From Symbiodinium natans (lineage: Eukaryota; Sar; Dinophyceae; Suessiales; Symbiodiniaceae), in contig CAJNDS010002378.1 of the NCBI GenBank assembly GCA_905221605.1, positions 221,001-285,000 of the forward strand: a stretch of DNA of 64,000 bases, read 5' to 3'. Position numbers and translations under genes: made by a program. The notes below the pieces were generated by a model. That model worked only from the letters and a program-made list of their open reading frames with translations, searched no databases and was not told the DNA's origin. Positions 31,719-40,799 of the stretch are shown here, in pieces (positions within the stretch are counted from its first letter, which is position 1; the number at the start of each line of letters is the position of its first letter).

Positions 31719-33725
31719 GGGGGTGGGGGGGGGGGTGGGGGGGTGGGGGGGGGTTGGGGGGTGGGGGAGGGGGTGGGGGGGGGGGTGGGGGGGGGGGGCG
31801 TCAGAAAATTTTGCATGGGGGGAAGGGTTGGGTTAGGGGGAAGGAGGCCCGATCCGGGTCTCCCTGCAAGCCACCGGATATGAAATCCCTCGCCAGGAGC
31901 CCTCCGCGTGCCAACCAGAGACGGGAGCTGAGGCGGAAGCGTACGATGAACTGAGCAGTACGAAAGAAGCACGTCGAGGAACATGCTGAGTCAAAGGGTG
32001 CAAGACGCAAGCCAGGCTAGGATAGCTGCCTAGCGTGTTCAGGCCATGCCGGATGAGGTTGCGGAGAAGGTGCAGTTCCCGCTGCTCGCTTCTGCGGCAT
32101 CCGAAATTGCCGGCAGCCTCTCGGAGACAATGGCAAAAGTGGCGAGCGGTAGCGGTTAGCGGCTCATACAATAGTGCGGGTTCCGCGTCCCGCATCCGGC
32201 GAAGGCTGCTCGTATTCATGCTGAGCAACAACAGGGTAGGAAGACTAAGACGGGGTAGGGGTAGTGGCAGCAGTAGAGCTTTTGGGGTTTGCAGGAAAAA
32301 AGCGCTTTTGGGGTTTATAGGATGGTAGGGTTTAGGGGTGTTGGGGTTCGCAAGAAAAGATGCGGGGGTTACGGTCTAGGGCATGTGCGGTTTACAGGGA
32401 TTCTGAAATCCATTGGGGTTAGTGCTCTTTGGATTCACAGGGTCTCTAGGGCTTCGAGCATGTGTAGGTTTGAGTTTGAGGGTTTAGGGGTTTAGGGCGT
32501 TGAGGGGTCTTGGGGTTCATAGGGTCTAATCAGGCTTTTAGGGTTCAGCGCTTTTGGGGTCAAAAGGGTTTTTGTTTTGTGTTTCTGGGGACTACAGATT
32601 TTGGGGTCTAAGGCTTTTGGATTTAAGTCGGCTTTAGGGTGTTTTGGATGGTAGGGCGGTCTTTGTAGGTTTAGGTCTTTGTAGGTTTAGAGCTTCTACG
32701 GGCTCATAGGGTTTTGTTTTGGGGCCTATGGGAAAGTCGTCAAGTAGCACGTGAGGCCCAGCCTTGCTGGAGATGTTCCGCTTCCGGCGCCTGGTCATCG
32801 ACGACTGCCAGCTCATTGCCAGGCCATATGAGGGGGTCTTATGGGGGTCTCCTCTCGACTCTTCCCCACCCCCCACTTTTCTTTCTGTGCTGCACAGGGC
32901 ACAGGCTGCACAGGACGGGTTTCAAACCCCAGACCCTAAACCCTACATGGTATAGGTGGGTTTAGATGGATTTACATGGAGCTTGGCGGCCCTCAAGGCC
33001 GCTGGAGCAGCTGGTGTCCAGCGGTTCCTACAGCGGCGGTTTGAGCCAATACCTGGCCAAGGCTGGTGTGCTTCTTGAAGATGTTCTATAGCATGCAGAA
33101 GGTTCCTCTATGGTTCCTTAACATCATGGTTTCCTTGTTTGTTGTTGTTTCCTCATTTCCCGGTGAGGTGGCGCCGCTCTATGCCGTCCATGCCATCGAG
33201 GCTCATGCCCGGTGGGGCATTGCTCCCTCGAGGCGCCTAACATGTTCTCTTGGCGTCCCTTCTTCCGCTGTCTTGTCAGAAAAATACTTTTCCCTCAGAT
33301 TTCTGCATAGGTCCTTAGGCGACGGGCTCGCTGACGTTGCGCCGCAGATGCCTCGGATGTGCCTTCTTAGCTATAGACTCCCCAGAGTCTTCTCAAAATG
33401 CTTTCAGATGTCAAGTGAGTTCCGACACATTGCAGATGACGACAGGCTGGCCTCACTTTTGGGCGCCCAGATCCCGTGGTGCGATGTTCAGGAGGCGTTT
33501 CAAGAGTAGCCAGCAACTGCACCTCGCTGCTCGGTTCCTGGACTGCCACTGTCAGGCGCAGCGATTTCTGCAGAGGTACGCTGCAGCTGTAGAGGACTTC
33601 ATGCCCTGGCATGCCCTGGTTACAGTGTCGACTTGGATGTGGTGTCGACTTGGTTCCTGCCACTAGAGCTGCTGCATGTGCTCATGTCTACTTGGAGTTG
33701 TTTTGGTTCAAGGGCTCTGCAGCCC
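31005..33725 (+). CDS. SNF2/RING-type protein, middle exons with degenerate helicase motifs
   Basis: Small exon-like pieces continue the SNF2 fold in order. 31016-31085: YYSELRSREDYMARRQALW. 32762-32831: LLEMFRFRRLVIDDCQLIA, where the family has motif II D-E-x-H; here it is D-D-C-Q. 33167-33230: LYAVHAIEAHARWGIAPS, matching the A-x-x-R-W-x-L-T-G-T-P motif III segment, with G-I-A-P-S instead of L-T-G-T-P. 33413-33500: IADDDRLASLLGAQIPWCDV. 33549-33615: AQRFLQRYAAAVEDF, the usual A-Q-R-F-L-D helix. About 33683-33712: HVYLELFWFKG, the R-x-x-Y-x-E-L segment. The intron between the pieces at 33500 and 33549 seems to start with GA. Motifs I, II and III are all off consensus, suggesting an inactive ATPase or a decaying gene. 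Homology is clear in order rather than in detail. Confidence 0.55.
31671..31798. repeat. G-homopolymer array, about 128 bp
   Basis: Nearly pure G with occasional single T, for example an uninterrupted G run at 31671-31717. It is probably intronic in the SNF2/RING gene. It could form G-quadruplexes and is also a place where an assembly may be wrong. The poly-Gly and poly-Pro frames across it are artefacts. Confidence 0.9.
32240..32740. repeat. Degenerate telomere-like stretch (GGGTTTAGGG variants)
   Basis: About 450 bp contain many imperfect copies of TTTAGGG, TTGGGGTT and GGGGTTTATAGG type, with the clearest tandem pair at 32478-32496 (GAGGGTTTAGGGGTTTAGGG). It lies between two SNF2-like exons, so I infer intron. 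It looks like decayed interstitial telomere-type sequence. Confidence 0.6.
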
Positions 33726-33729
33726 AGAC

Positions 33730-35105
33730 GGTGGCTGTGACGTAGGCAGCTGGTGCCATTGCCGCCAGAATGTGCTGCGGCTGCATGATTCTGTAATGGC
33801 GTGGTTCGACTTGTTTGTAGGCCTTGCGCGGGCCTTGTGCAGAACCGGTGTCTCCAGTGTCTTGCGTCAGGTTTGGCGGCCTCTCACGTTCCATGAGCCA
33901 GGGTGTGCCTGCTCCCGAGCATGACTTGCTTCACGGAGCTGTCTTATGCTGTCGATTCGCAGAACGTCCTACAATGGACAGAGCTCCAGCAGCGAGTAAC
34001 AGCCACTAGCAGCTAGCAGCATAGAAACAGCTGCGAGTAGTAGCTGCTTACTTTATATGCTTTCGGCGGGGCAGGAGGCATCGTTGAAAGCGTGCGTGTG
34101 TCTAGAACGTTTCACCGGCGAAAGTGACAGGAGGGGGGATGACATTGCACACCGTCGCTGAAGACCCCGAGCCACCAGAAAGAAAGAAGGAAAGAACCAA
34201 AGAAAGACAAGAAAGAAGGAAAGAAGGAACGAAGGAAAGAAGGAGAGAAGGAAAGAAGGAAAGAAGGAAAGAAGGAAAGAAGGAAAGAAGGAAAGAAGGA
34301 AAGAAGGAAAGAAGGAAAGAAGGAAAGAAGGAAAGAAGGAAAGAAGGAAAGAAGGAAAGAAGGAAAGAAGGAAAGAAGGAAAGCAGGAAAGCAGGAAAGA
34401 AGGAAAGAAGGAAAGAAGGAAAGAAGGAAAGAAGGAAAGAAGGAAAGCAGGAAAGAAGGAAAGAAGGAAAGAAGGAAAGAAGGAAAGAAGGAAAGAAGGA
34501 AAGAAAGAAATTAATAGCTGCATACAGGAATAATGAAAGAAAGAAAGCAAGAACGACAGAAACAAACAGAAAACACACAGAAATGCAGAAAGAAAGACAT
34601 ACAGAAAGAATGAAAGACAGAAAGAAAGAGAGACATACATAAATAAAGAAAGAACGAAGAAAGAACAGGGCGAACAGAAAGACACAACGTGCTGGTTGGA
34701 TAGGATGTTTTCGGCAGCTGGTGCTGCCTTCGGTGGTCAAGTCACAGGCGTTCACCCAGGTCGCTTGGCATGGGGTTGGAGCTACGAAGACTGGTGAATG
34801 GGCGAATGGGGCATGACGGGACTTGAACAAGGTCCACGGCCTCTGGCCTCCATGTCATCAAATGTAATCAAACATTCTAGCTCATGATATCTGCCAAGGC
34901 GACGCGCTGCAAGCAATGTCGTCAGACAGGCCGCGCAACCTGCGTGGTGCATCACGCGCAAGAGTCCGTTTCGCCAGACTTCGCTGCTTAACGGTGACCA
35001 GCCGAGTTGAAGCTGCGCTTCGCAGGCTGTTCGCGCGCCCATGGCCGTGGAGGAGCGAGCGAAGATCCGAAGCACCCCAGTGTGAACGATTTAAACGATC
35101 CGAAG
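33730..35105. other. Putative large intron; no gene motif apart from a repeat
   Basis: No further SNF2 exon is recognised. The main content is the GGAAAGAA array listed separately. Minus-strand frames across it (34053-34830) are Phe/Leu/Ser-rich artefacts. Confidence 0.4.
34177..34510. repeat. 8-bp tandem repeat GGAAAGAA, about 330 bp
   Basis: About 38 to 40 copies of GGAAAGAA with a few changes (GCAGG at about 34383, 34391 and 34447). Purine-rich on the plus strand, like the GAA and G arrays of the same gene region. A more decayed AAAGAAAG continuation runs to about 34650. Confidence 0.95.
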
Positions 35106-35113
35106 CTCTGCGG

Positions 35114-35205
35114 GAGGCATCGATGCCTCAAGCTTGGATGACGAAGCCCTTGCTGAGGCAGAGGGCAATGTTGAGAAAAGCCGTTTCAACTCGCTGGGTC
35201 ATACG
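35114..35205 (+). CDS. Unrecognised exon-like piece (acidic)
   Basis: The frame reads GIDASSLDDEALAEAEGNVE, then KSRFNSLGHT, and reaches a stop just after. The Asp/Glu/Ala-rich composition is protein-like and unlike the flanks. It may be an upstream exon of the membrane protein gene at 35.8 kb. There is no family assignment, and the opposite strand and other frames are partly open too. Confidence 0.3.
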
Positions 35206-35659
35206 AGCTCATGAACCTCATATCTGGGCATGATGCAAGTCTGGGCCTGGGCTCTCTGGGGTCATGGTGAGGCCTTTCAGCGTCCTGGGAGCATCGAGCA
35301 TGCAGCGGTTGGCGGCTCCACTGCTGATCCTCCGGCTTTGTGTTGGGTTGAGAGTTCGTGTGATGCGCCAGTGATTCAATCAGATTCAATCAGCCTGAAT
35401 CCCTCGTCGTGCTCAGGAAGCCAGCGATGCCTGTGCAGCCCATGCCACCAGTGGTGCCATCGGTGCCACCAATGGCCAGCAAGGCCGGACTTTTAAGTAG
35501 AGAAGCAGTCTGCGAAAATCGCTTCCTGCGCACCAAGCTCCCATGCAAGCTCCATGCAAGGCCATCCAGGAGACTTCGGCTGCAGAGACAGGCGCCAAGC
35601 GCCGCGGAAACGGCCTATATAAATTCAGTTCACTTCATCACAGCAATTCTCTCAGTAAA

Positions 35660-35660
<1 letters not shown>

Positions 35661-35697
<37 letters not shown>
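35661..35697. repeat. (TC)n microsatellite
   Basis: A run of CT dinucleotides, about eighteen, with one CG interruption near its start. It is probably intronic, 0.1 kb upstream of the membrane protein exons. Confidence 0.9.
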
Positions 35698-35701
<4 letters not shown>

Positions 35702-35825
35702 ACATGGTGCAGCACGTGTGGGATATTGTGGGATCTTGAGCTGAAGTGTCAGGGCTTGTGGACATGTGCAAGAAAGACTCCATGGTTTTTGAGGCGCGAG
35801 ACGTTTTATCGGTGTGCAAGGGTTC

Positions 35826-36675
35826 CTTGTCAAGCACCTTCCTGCAGATTGGCATCTCCTTCGTGGTGCTGCACTACCAATCCATCTTTATTGGCGTCAT
35901 GCGTTGCCTGTTTCAGGCCCGGCACCTTGGGGCCTTAGTGAACCCTTTTAGGCATCTGCTTGTGATCTCAGCTTGCAATCCAAAAGCTCAACATGCCCGT
36001 CCAGCAGGCTTTCCGCCCGTTGCTGATCCTCTTCATCTTCGGACAAATCATTAAGGCCTTCAGCGGGAGTTAGGCTAGGTTTTTCAAAGCCAGAGCTTTG
36101 CATATGTCGCCGAGTGACTGGAGGCAGTCTTCTTCATTGCGGGTGCGCCGATTTGGATGTCGTTCTATTCCATCTGGCTTTTCGAGGTCAGCTTACATCT
36201 GTGGAACGCATGATGGTGCATTAAGAGAATCGGCGCGTCGAATCGCTCGAATCACAGAAGCCTCCAGACCCTTTCTTACGCTCAGAGCGAAGAAACAAAT
36301 GAAGCCAGGAAACAGGGTGACACACGCGATATGTTGCAACAGTGTCGCAGCCATATCGCTTGCCCCCCCCGACAATGAAGCCGCCCCTGCCATGTTCTGC
36401 CCGCCACTGTTGAACCTTGTCATGAACTCTTGGCACTGACTCGAAGGTGACGTACGGGCTGGCTCAGTGTGCGATTTCCTTCATCTTCATCAGAAACTTG
36501 TCTGACATGTTGATATTCTCTGGAGCACTGGGCTGCCTTTCATCCGTGCTTTAGAGTCTGTAGAGGCTTCTTCTACAACAACCTCTCCTTTGCTCGCATG
36601 CGCCCAGCCTTGAGCCAGATGCTCCGAAATCAGAAGGCCGCGGTGCAGCATGTTGAGCTGATGCGAGACAAATAA
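35826..36675 (+). CDS. Polytopic membrane protein, C-terminal exons, family unknown
   Basis: Four hydrophobic pieces occur in order, in different frames and so presumably split by introns. STFLQIGISFVVLHYQSIFI is at about 35835-35894. AFRPLLILFIFGQIIKAF is at about 36003-36056. LEAVFFIAGAPIWMSFYSIW is at about 36119-36178. TYGLAQCAISFIFI then DMLIFSGAL is at about 36450-36530. The last exon reads FFYNNLSFARMRPALSQMLR, then a polar tail QKAAVQHVELMRDK ending at TAA 36673-36675. The pattern is of several membrane spans followed by a short cytosolic tail. I do not recognise the family. It lies between the two halves of the SNF2/RING gene on the same strand. Confidence 0.5.
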
Positions 36676-36679
36676 TCAT

Positions 36680-37450
36680 GCATGATTCGCATGATGATGA
36701 TACACGATTTGCAAAGATGAGCTTTGCCAGGACAAGCTGGCGCGCGCGGCGCGCGCTCTGCTGTGAGGTCCATGGCAACGGGGGCACAGCAGTGGGATCC
36801 GTGCTGGGTAGTCTCTTGGGAGCTTGGGCAAACCTGGGGTCAGTGACGTAGCATCACGTAGCCTTGAGACTCCGCAGGGATCTATTAACAGGGAGCTGAG
36901 AGTTGCCAAGGTTTACTTTTGTGAGTCAAATGGCGTCGCAAACTGCGTTATTCTGCGCCTCGGAGCTCCAACCTCTTCCTACCCCCACGTCGAAGGTGAG
37001 AGGAAACGTGTGAGCGGAAGATAGAAGAACCATGAAGCTGTTTGCAGGAGAGGGTTGACGTGGTCTGGAGACCTATTTGAGCTGCTGAGCCTCGATGCAT
37101 ACATCAGCTTTTGACCGTTGGCTGAGAGGTATGCCCGCGCTTCAGGCAACACGCGATACAGGCTTCATCAATTTCTTATTGACGTCGGGGGATATCGGGG
37201 GGCACAGTACACGCAACTTGATCTCGGCACAAAGAGCACTCAAGAGCTGTCCAATGTTGTCCGGGGTCCGGTGCAACTCCAGGGCTTGACACCTGCAAGC
37301 GTAGGGCTCTCACAAACCCGTTTCCCTTCGTCTTCCTCGCACCGTCTTCCTTCCTTCAGAAAGTTCGCCCAGGGCGCCCCAATGATATCCAATGACATCC
37401 AATGATATGCAGGAGTTTGTCCGAGCGGGCCCCTCCTCATGCTACTGTGC
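36680..37450. other. Spacer with no recognised gene
   Basis: Short frames (36824-37024 and 37118-37405 plus) have no motif. A triple repeat of CCAATGATATCCAATGACAT type lies at 37379-37410. Confidence 0.4.
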
Positions 37451-37454
37451 TACT

Positions 37455-37640
37455 TCTCACGCAGTTCATGCTACCAGGGGATCACGCTATCGGCACTTCC
37501 CGATTCACGCTGCTCCGGTAGCTTCACGCTTCTTGCAGATTCATGCCGCCGTTCTTGGAGATTCCCACAACTCAATTTGGCGGATTCGCGCTACTGGGTG
37601 GTGTGATTCGCACGGCTCGAATTCACGAAGGCGCGCTTGT
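37455..37640. repeat. Degenerate repeat of a GATTCACGCT-like motif, spacing about 20-23 bp
   Basis: Variants of GATTCACGCTGCT recur about nine times (near 37461, 37481, 37501, 37522, 37540, 37560, 37583, 37606 and 37620) separated by unrelated bases. A weak but regular pattern just upstream of the glycosyltransferase gene. Confidence 0.45.
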
Positions 37641-38251
37641 TCGGGAACGTTGATGCACGCCAGTCTTTTTGCAAAGTGCAACAGGCCGGAAACGTCGCGA
37701 AACTCTGAACTCATGGTCTCCTCACTTCACCTTTGCTTTCGTCCTTGTGCGTGTTTAGAAGCTAAGGAGAGGCACCACCCTGGAATGCAGACCTCAACTG
37801 AGACTGCAAAACAGAAGTCGAAATCTGGAGTGACACTAGACGATTGATTGCCTCTTTCCGACGCAGCGAGCTCGAAAAAGGCCTTACTTGCATGCGATTC
37901 GAATCCTTCGGTGCTGACGGCATTCGACACAAGAGGACGGTCAAGCAGAGTTTCTGCCTGCGAAGGAGACAGAGTCCACCGTCAAGTCGCCAGGAAAGGC
38001 GCGAGATCGCCAATTGTGGGATTCAGATGCATTTTGTATTGCTGTTGCATTGCGCGTCTTCGGTATCAGGTGTAGAGCTGCAGAGCTCCGGTTCCACCCT
38101 CATGCAAACTCGACTGGGGGTTGCTTATGGCTTCATATGGCTTCGTAGAGGGTTTCCACTTTGTGCCGAATGTGACCTCTGGGAGCTTGGCGTGGATTTT
38201 CTCTGGAAAGTTGGGGCTCAACAATGTATTTCGGGTTCGGGGTTTCACGGA

Positions 38252-39994
38252 ATGGCCTCGCGCGCCAGATCAGATCGCAGCAAGAGGCGGAAGCCCGCAC
38301 CCTGCACGGACACAGATACCGATTCGGTGCACGCGTGGCCGTTTCTTAGCCATCTCTGGCATGTCTCGGGCTCCTGGGGCTCGTGCGGCCTGCAGTCCGT
38401 CCTATCAGTCCCGTGGCCAGTGTGCAAGCGTGTCGCGTTGGCCTTCACACTGTTGGGAGTCAACGCCATGCTCTTCTGCTACAACATGAAGATGTTCCTT
38501 CCTGGCAACTTTCCTGACCGTCACAGCTTCAGGGTTGCTTCATATGCGACTTCTTTCACGAGAGATTCCGACGAACCTCCGCACGCATTGTCACCAGCCA
38601 TCTTGCGGCAGAAGCCAAGCATGCCAGGCCCATTGCCAAGTTGGACGGAGCCGCGAAAGCCAGCAGCTGGCCAGATTCTCTCAGGCACGTCAGGCACGGA
38701 TGCTGCAGATGTGGAAGATGCCATGACCCAGGCCGACCGACTGATGGCATATGCGCTGCTGCAGAATACCACGCAGATCGTTCGTTTCAGAACGCATGCT
38801 TGGACGATACCAACTCTTACTCTTGCAAAGGGTCAGGAGCTGCCTTACCCTGACAAGGTGAAGATCGTGAGCCGCACAGAAGGTGAGTACGCGGGTAATG
38901 AGAACGTCGTGTTCTTGTCACCGTGCAGTGCCCATTCTCTTCATTCTTTGGACATACCCTTTGGAGATTTCGTGTTGGAGAAGGCCGCCTTTTTAAGGAT
39001 GAACTGCTCAAAAAAGGAGCAATCTGCAAACTTGGCCTCAAGGCTCGTGGTGGTGTACATGAACCTAAGGGAGAGTGGCTATTTTGGCCACGCGATTGAC
39101 AACGTGCTACCGCGAGCCTTCGCGGTGGTAGAGGGTGCTCGGCGCGCTGGGCATCGGGTGTCACTGGTACTGCCGCCTCTGGGAAGACGCTCGATGAGTG
39201 AAAACACGAAGTTGCTCTGCAAGTTCCTGGGCCTCGAGTTGCTTCAACGGGTACCTTTGGAGCCACACCGGGTGGTTGGGGTCAGTGGAGTTGCTGCTTG
39301 GAGTCGAGAGCTCCGACAGGCCTTGCAGCAGGCCATCTGGAGGTCTCCGCTTTTGCAAGGCCTCCCCCCGGCAAAGTGCCCAGCGCCCTGGGCGCCAACG
39401 GCGCCTTCGACGACTTCGCCCTTGTTGAGGGCGAAGGCGTCGAGCACGTCCTTGAGCTCCGAGGCGGCCTTGGCCCTGTCCTTGTCACGCTGCGCCGCCT
39501 GCAGCCGCGCTCTGAAAGGCCACCCTGGCGTTTTCCTGGGCCGGCACGGGGGCACCCGGAATGCACGGCCGGTGGAGGGCGCCGAGCACTTGGAGAAGGC
39601 CTTCGAAAAGCGGCAGTTCCTCGTCTACGCAGACGCCGGCGCGGTGCCCTTGGCGGAGCTGGCGCGAAGGCTGTATGGCAGCTGCCGACTGGCGGGCTTC
39701 TCGGGGACCGCTATGGCAAACCTGGTTTTTTTGCCACCCAATGCCGCCGTGTTGGAGTTCAATTTGTATCGGCTCTATGCAAACTACTGGCAGTGGTCCC
39801 ACGCCCTGGGCATCTGCTACTGCCAGGTGATCGACAATTTCGATAGCACGAGCGTGAAACGCATTTCGAGGGAGGAGGCCGAGCTATGGGCCTACGAAGC
39901 TTTGGCCGAGAGCCCCAGCAGCCCTCCAGAAGCCATAGCTGCCATAGCGGACACCAGTGGACCGATGGCGGAAGAAAAAGTGCCATGTTCTTAG
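38252..39994 (+). CDS. GT61-type (DUF563) glycosyltransferase, type II membrane protein
   Basis: GT61 enzymes transfer sugars in the Golgi or ER lumen, for example in N-glycan or cell-wall glycan synthesis; the substrate here cannot be told. I choose ATG 38252, giving 580 residues, because it puts a basic stretch (RARSDRSKRRK) before one membrane span at about residues 59-78 (VALAFTLLGVNAMLFCYNMK), the usual type II layout. The frame is open upstream to 37844 with another ATG at 37892, but that part resembles non-coding repeats. The catalytic region, about residues 260-560, includes NLRESGYFGHAIDNVLPRAF (the family's G-x-x-x-H-x-x-x-D-x-L-x-x), then GFSGTAMANLVFLPPNAAVL where most GT61 proteins have H-G-A-x-L-T-N-x-x-F-L-P, then LYANYWQWSHALGICYC. 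No intron is needed in 1.74 kb, unlike its neighbours, which may mean retroposition. The H-G of the second motif is replaced by S-G. Confidence 0.75.
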   Translation: MASRARSDRSKRRKPAPCTDTDTDSVHAWPFLSHLWHVSGSWGSCGLQSVLSVPWPVCKRVALAFTLLGVNAMLFCYNMKMFLPGNFPDRHSFRVASYATSFTRDSDEPPHALSPAILRQKPSMPGPLPSWTEPRKPAAGQILSGTSGTDAADVEDAMTQADRLMAYALLQNTTQIVRFRTHAWTIPTLTLAKGQELPYPDKVKIVSRTEGEYAGNENVVFLSPCSAHSLHSLDIPFGDFVLEKAAFLRMNCSKKEQSANLASRLVVVYMNLRESGYFGHAIDNVLPRAFAVVEGARRAGHRVSLVLPPLGRRSMSENTKLLCKFLGLELLQRVPLEPHRVVGVSGVAAWSRELRQALQQAIWRSPLLQGLPPAKCPAPWAPTAPSTTSPLLRAKASSTSLSSEAALALSLSRCAACSRALKGHPGVFLGRHGGTRNARPVEGAEHLEKAFEKRQFLVYADAGAVPLAELARRLYGSCRLAGFSGTAMANLVFLPPNAAVLEFNLYRLYANYWQWSHALGICYCQVIDNFDSTSVKRISREEAELWAYEALAESPSSPPEAIAAIADTSGPMAEEKVPCS

Positions 39995-39997
39995 GTT

Positions 39998-40425
39998 TGA
40001 GATGTTCCTGGAGCTTCGTTATTCGATGCTATTCGGGCAGTCCCTGCTCTCACGCTGTTTTGCTGACAGGCTCAAGAGAATCGCTGCGATGCAAGTCGGG
40101 GCCTTGGCTCCCCGTTCTTGGCAGTGGCTCGTAAGCTCATAAGCTCTCAAACACTCATGGGCTCTCAAAGGCTCTGGACCCCTGCCCCCCCATCCCCCCC
40201 CCCCACTCCCCCCCGCAGTGCTTTCCACGGAAGTTGTCCATCGAACCTTGATTCTGCGCTGGGATTTTGTCTCCAGGCTACGCTGAAGAAATGCATCTGG
40301 TGCACTTCTCGGCCGGGGAACGCCTCGTGTACAGTTTTCGACGCCTGGAACAGTGACATGACGGCACCGAGACTGCCCTAGAAAGCAGCTAGGATTGGCG
40401 ACATGCATACTGAACCGTAAATCAC
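39998..40425. other. 3' flank of the glycosyltransferase gene; no gene
   Basis: C-rich runs at 40186-40216. No motif in the short frames. No AATAAA-type signal is evident, as is usual in dinoflagellates. Confidence 0.4.
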
Positions 40426-40429
40426 GGGC

Positions 40430-40463
40430 TTAGGGTTTCGGGTTTAGGGTTTAGGGTTTAGGG
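40430..40463 (+). repeat. Short interstitial TTTAGGG array
   Basis: Nearly five telomere-type units (TTAGGG, TTTCGGG, then three TTTAGGG) end at 40463. Copy 2 of repeat family A starts about 55 bp further on. Telomere-type sequence also flanks copy 3. Confidence 0.9.
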
Positions 40464-40516
40464 ATCCTTTCGAGTCATGTGGTGAATGTTATGTTTTATT
40501 CCAACCTTCGGTGTGG

Positions 40517-40768
40517 GGTTGTTAGATTTTAAACTCAACTCTTCTCCTCGCCCGGAACTCTTCTCCTCGCCCGGAAGTCTTCTCCTCGCCCGGTCTACTC
40601 CTAGAGACACTGCCCAACGCCTGGAGTGCCTAACCCCAGAAACTCCCTGGAGTACAGACTCCTGGAGTGCCCAACCCCAGAGTCTCCCTGGAGTGCCCAA
40701 CCCAGAGACTCCCTGGAGTGCCCAATCCAAATCCCTAAGGTGGGGATGTTTCAAGTAAATTGCTGTTT
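40517..40768 (+). repeat. Dispersed repeat family A, copy 2
   Basis: Blocks in order: TTGTTAGATTTTAAACT; three copies of CTTCTCCTCGCCCGG followed by TCTACTCCT; then about 100 bp of ~26-bp units with the palindrome ACTCCCTGGAGT and TGCCCAACCCCAGAG; then GGTGGGGATGTTTCAAGT. The CTTCTCCTCGCCCGG block is expanded compared with copy 1. It ends within about 40 bp of the SNF2/RING C-terminal exon, so it seems to lie in an intron. Confidence 0.8.
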
Positions 40769-40799
40769 GTTTTTTTATCAACGGTCGGGTTTTGGCGAC

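Noticed and set aside
31452-31984. Glycine-rich (plus) and proline-rich (minus) proteins
   Set aside because: Produced by the G homopolymer array at 31671-31798.
34053-34830. 210- and 242-codon minus-strand frames rich in Phe, Leu, Ser and Pro, looking like membrane proteins
   Set aside because: They are translations of the GGAAAGAA repeat; the hydrophobicity comes from the repeat.
34800-34830. Possible tRNA on the minus strand (GTTCAAGTCCCG T-loop-like sequence)
   Set aside because: The bases around the loop do not pair into a T-stem, and no matching D or anticodon arms were seen.
37844-38251. Upstream extension of the glycosyltransferase frame (136 codons)
   Set aside because: It has no ATG at its start, contains sequence resembling a non-coding repeat near 2.65 kb, and would bury the membrane anchor; the ATG at 38252 gives a normal type II layout.
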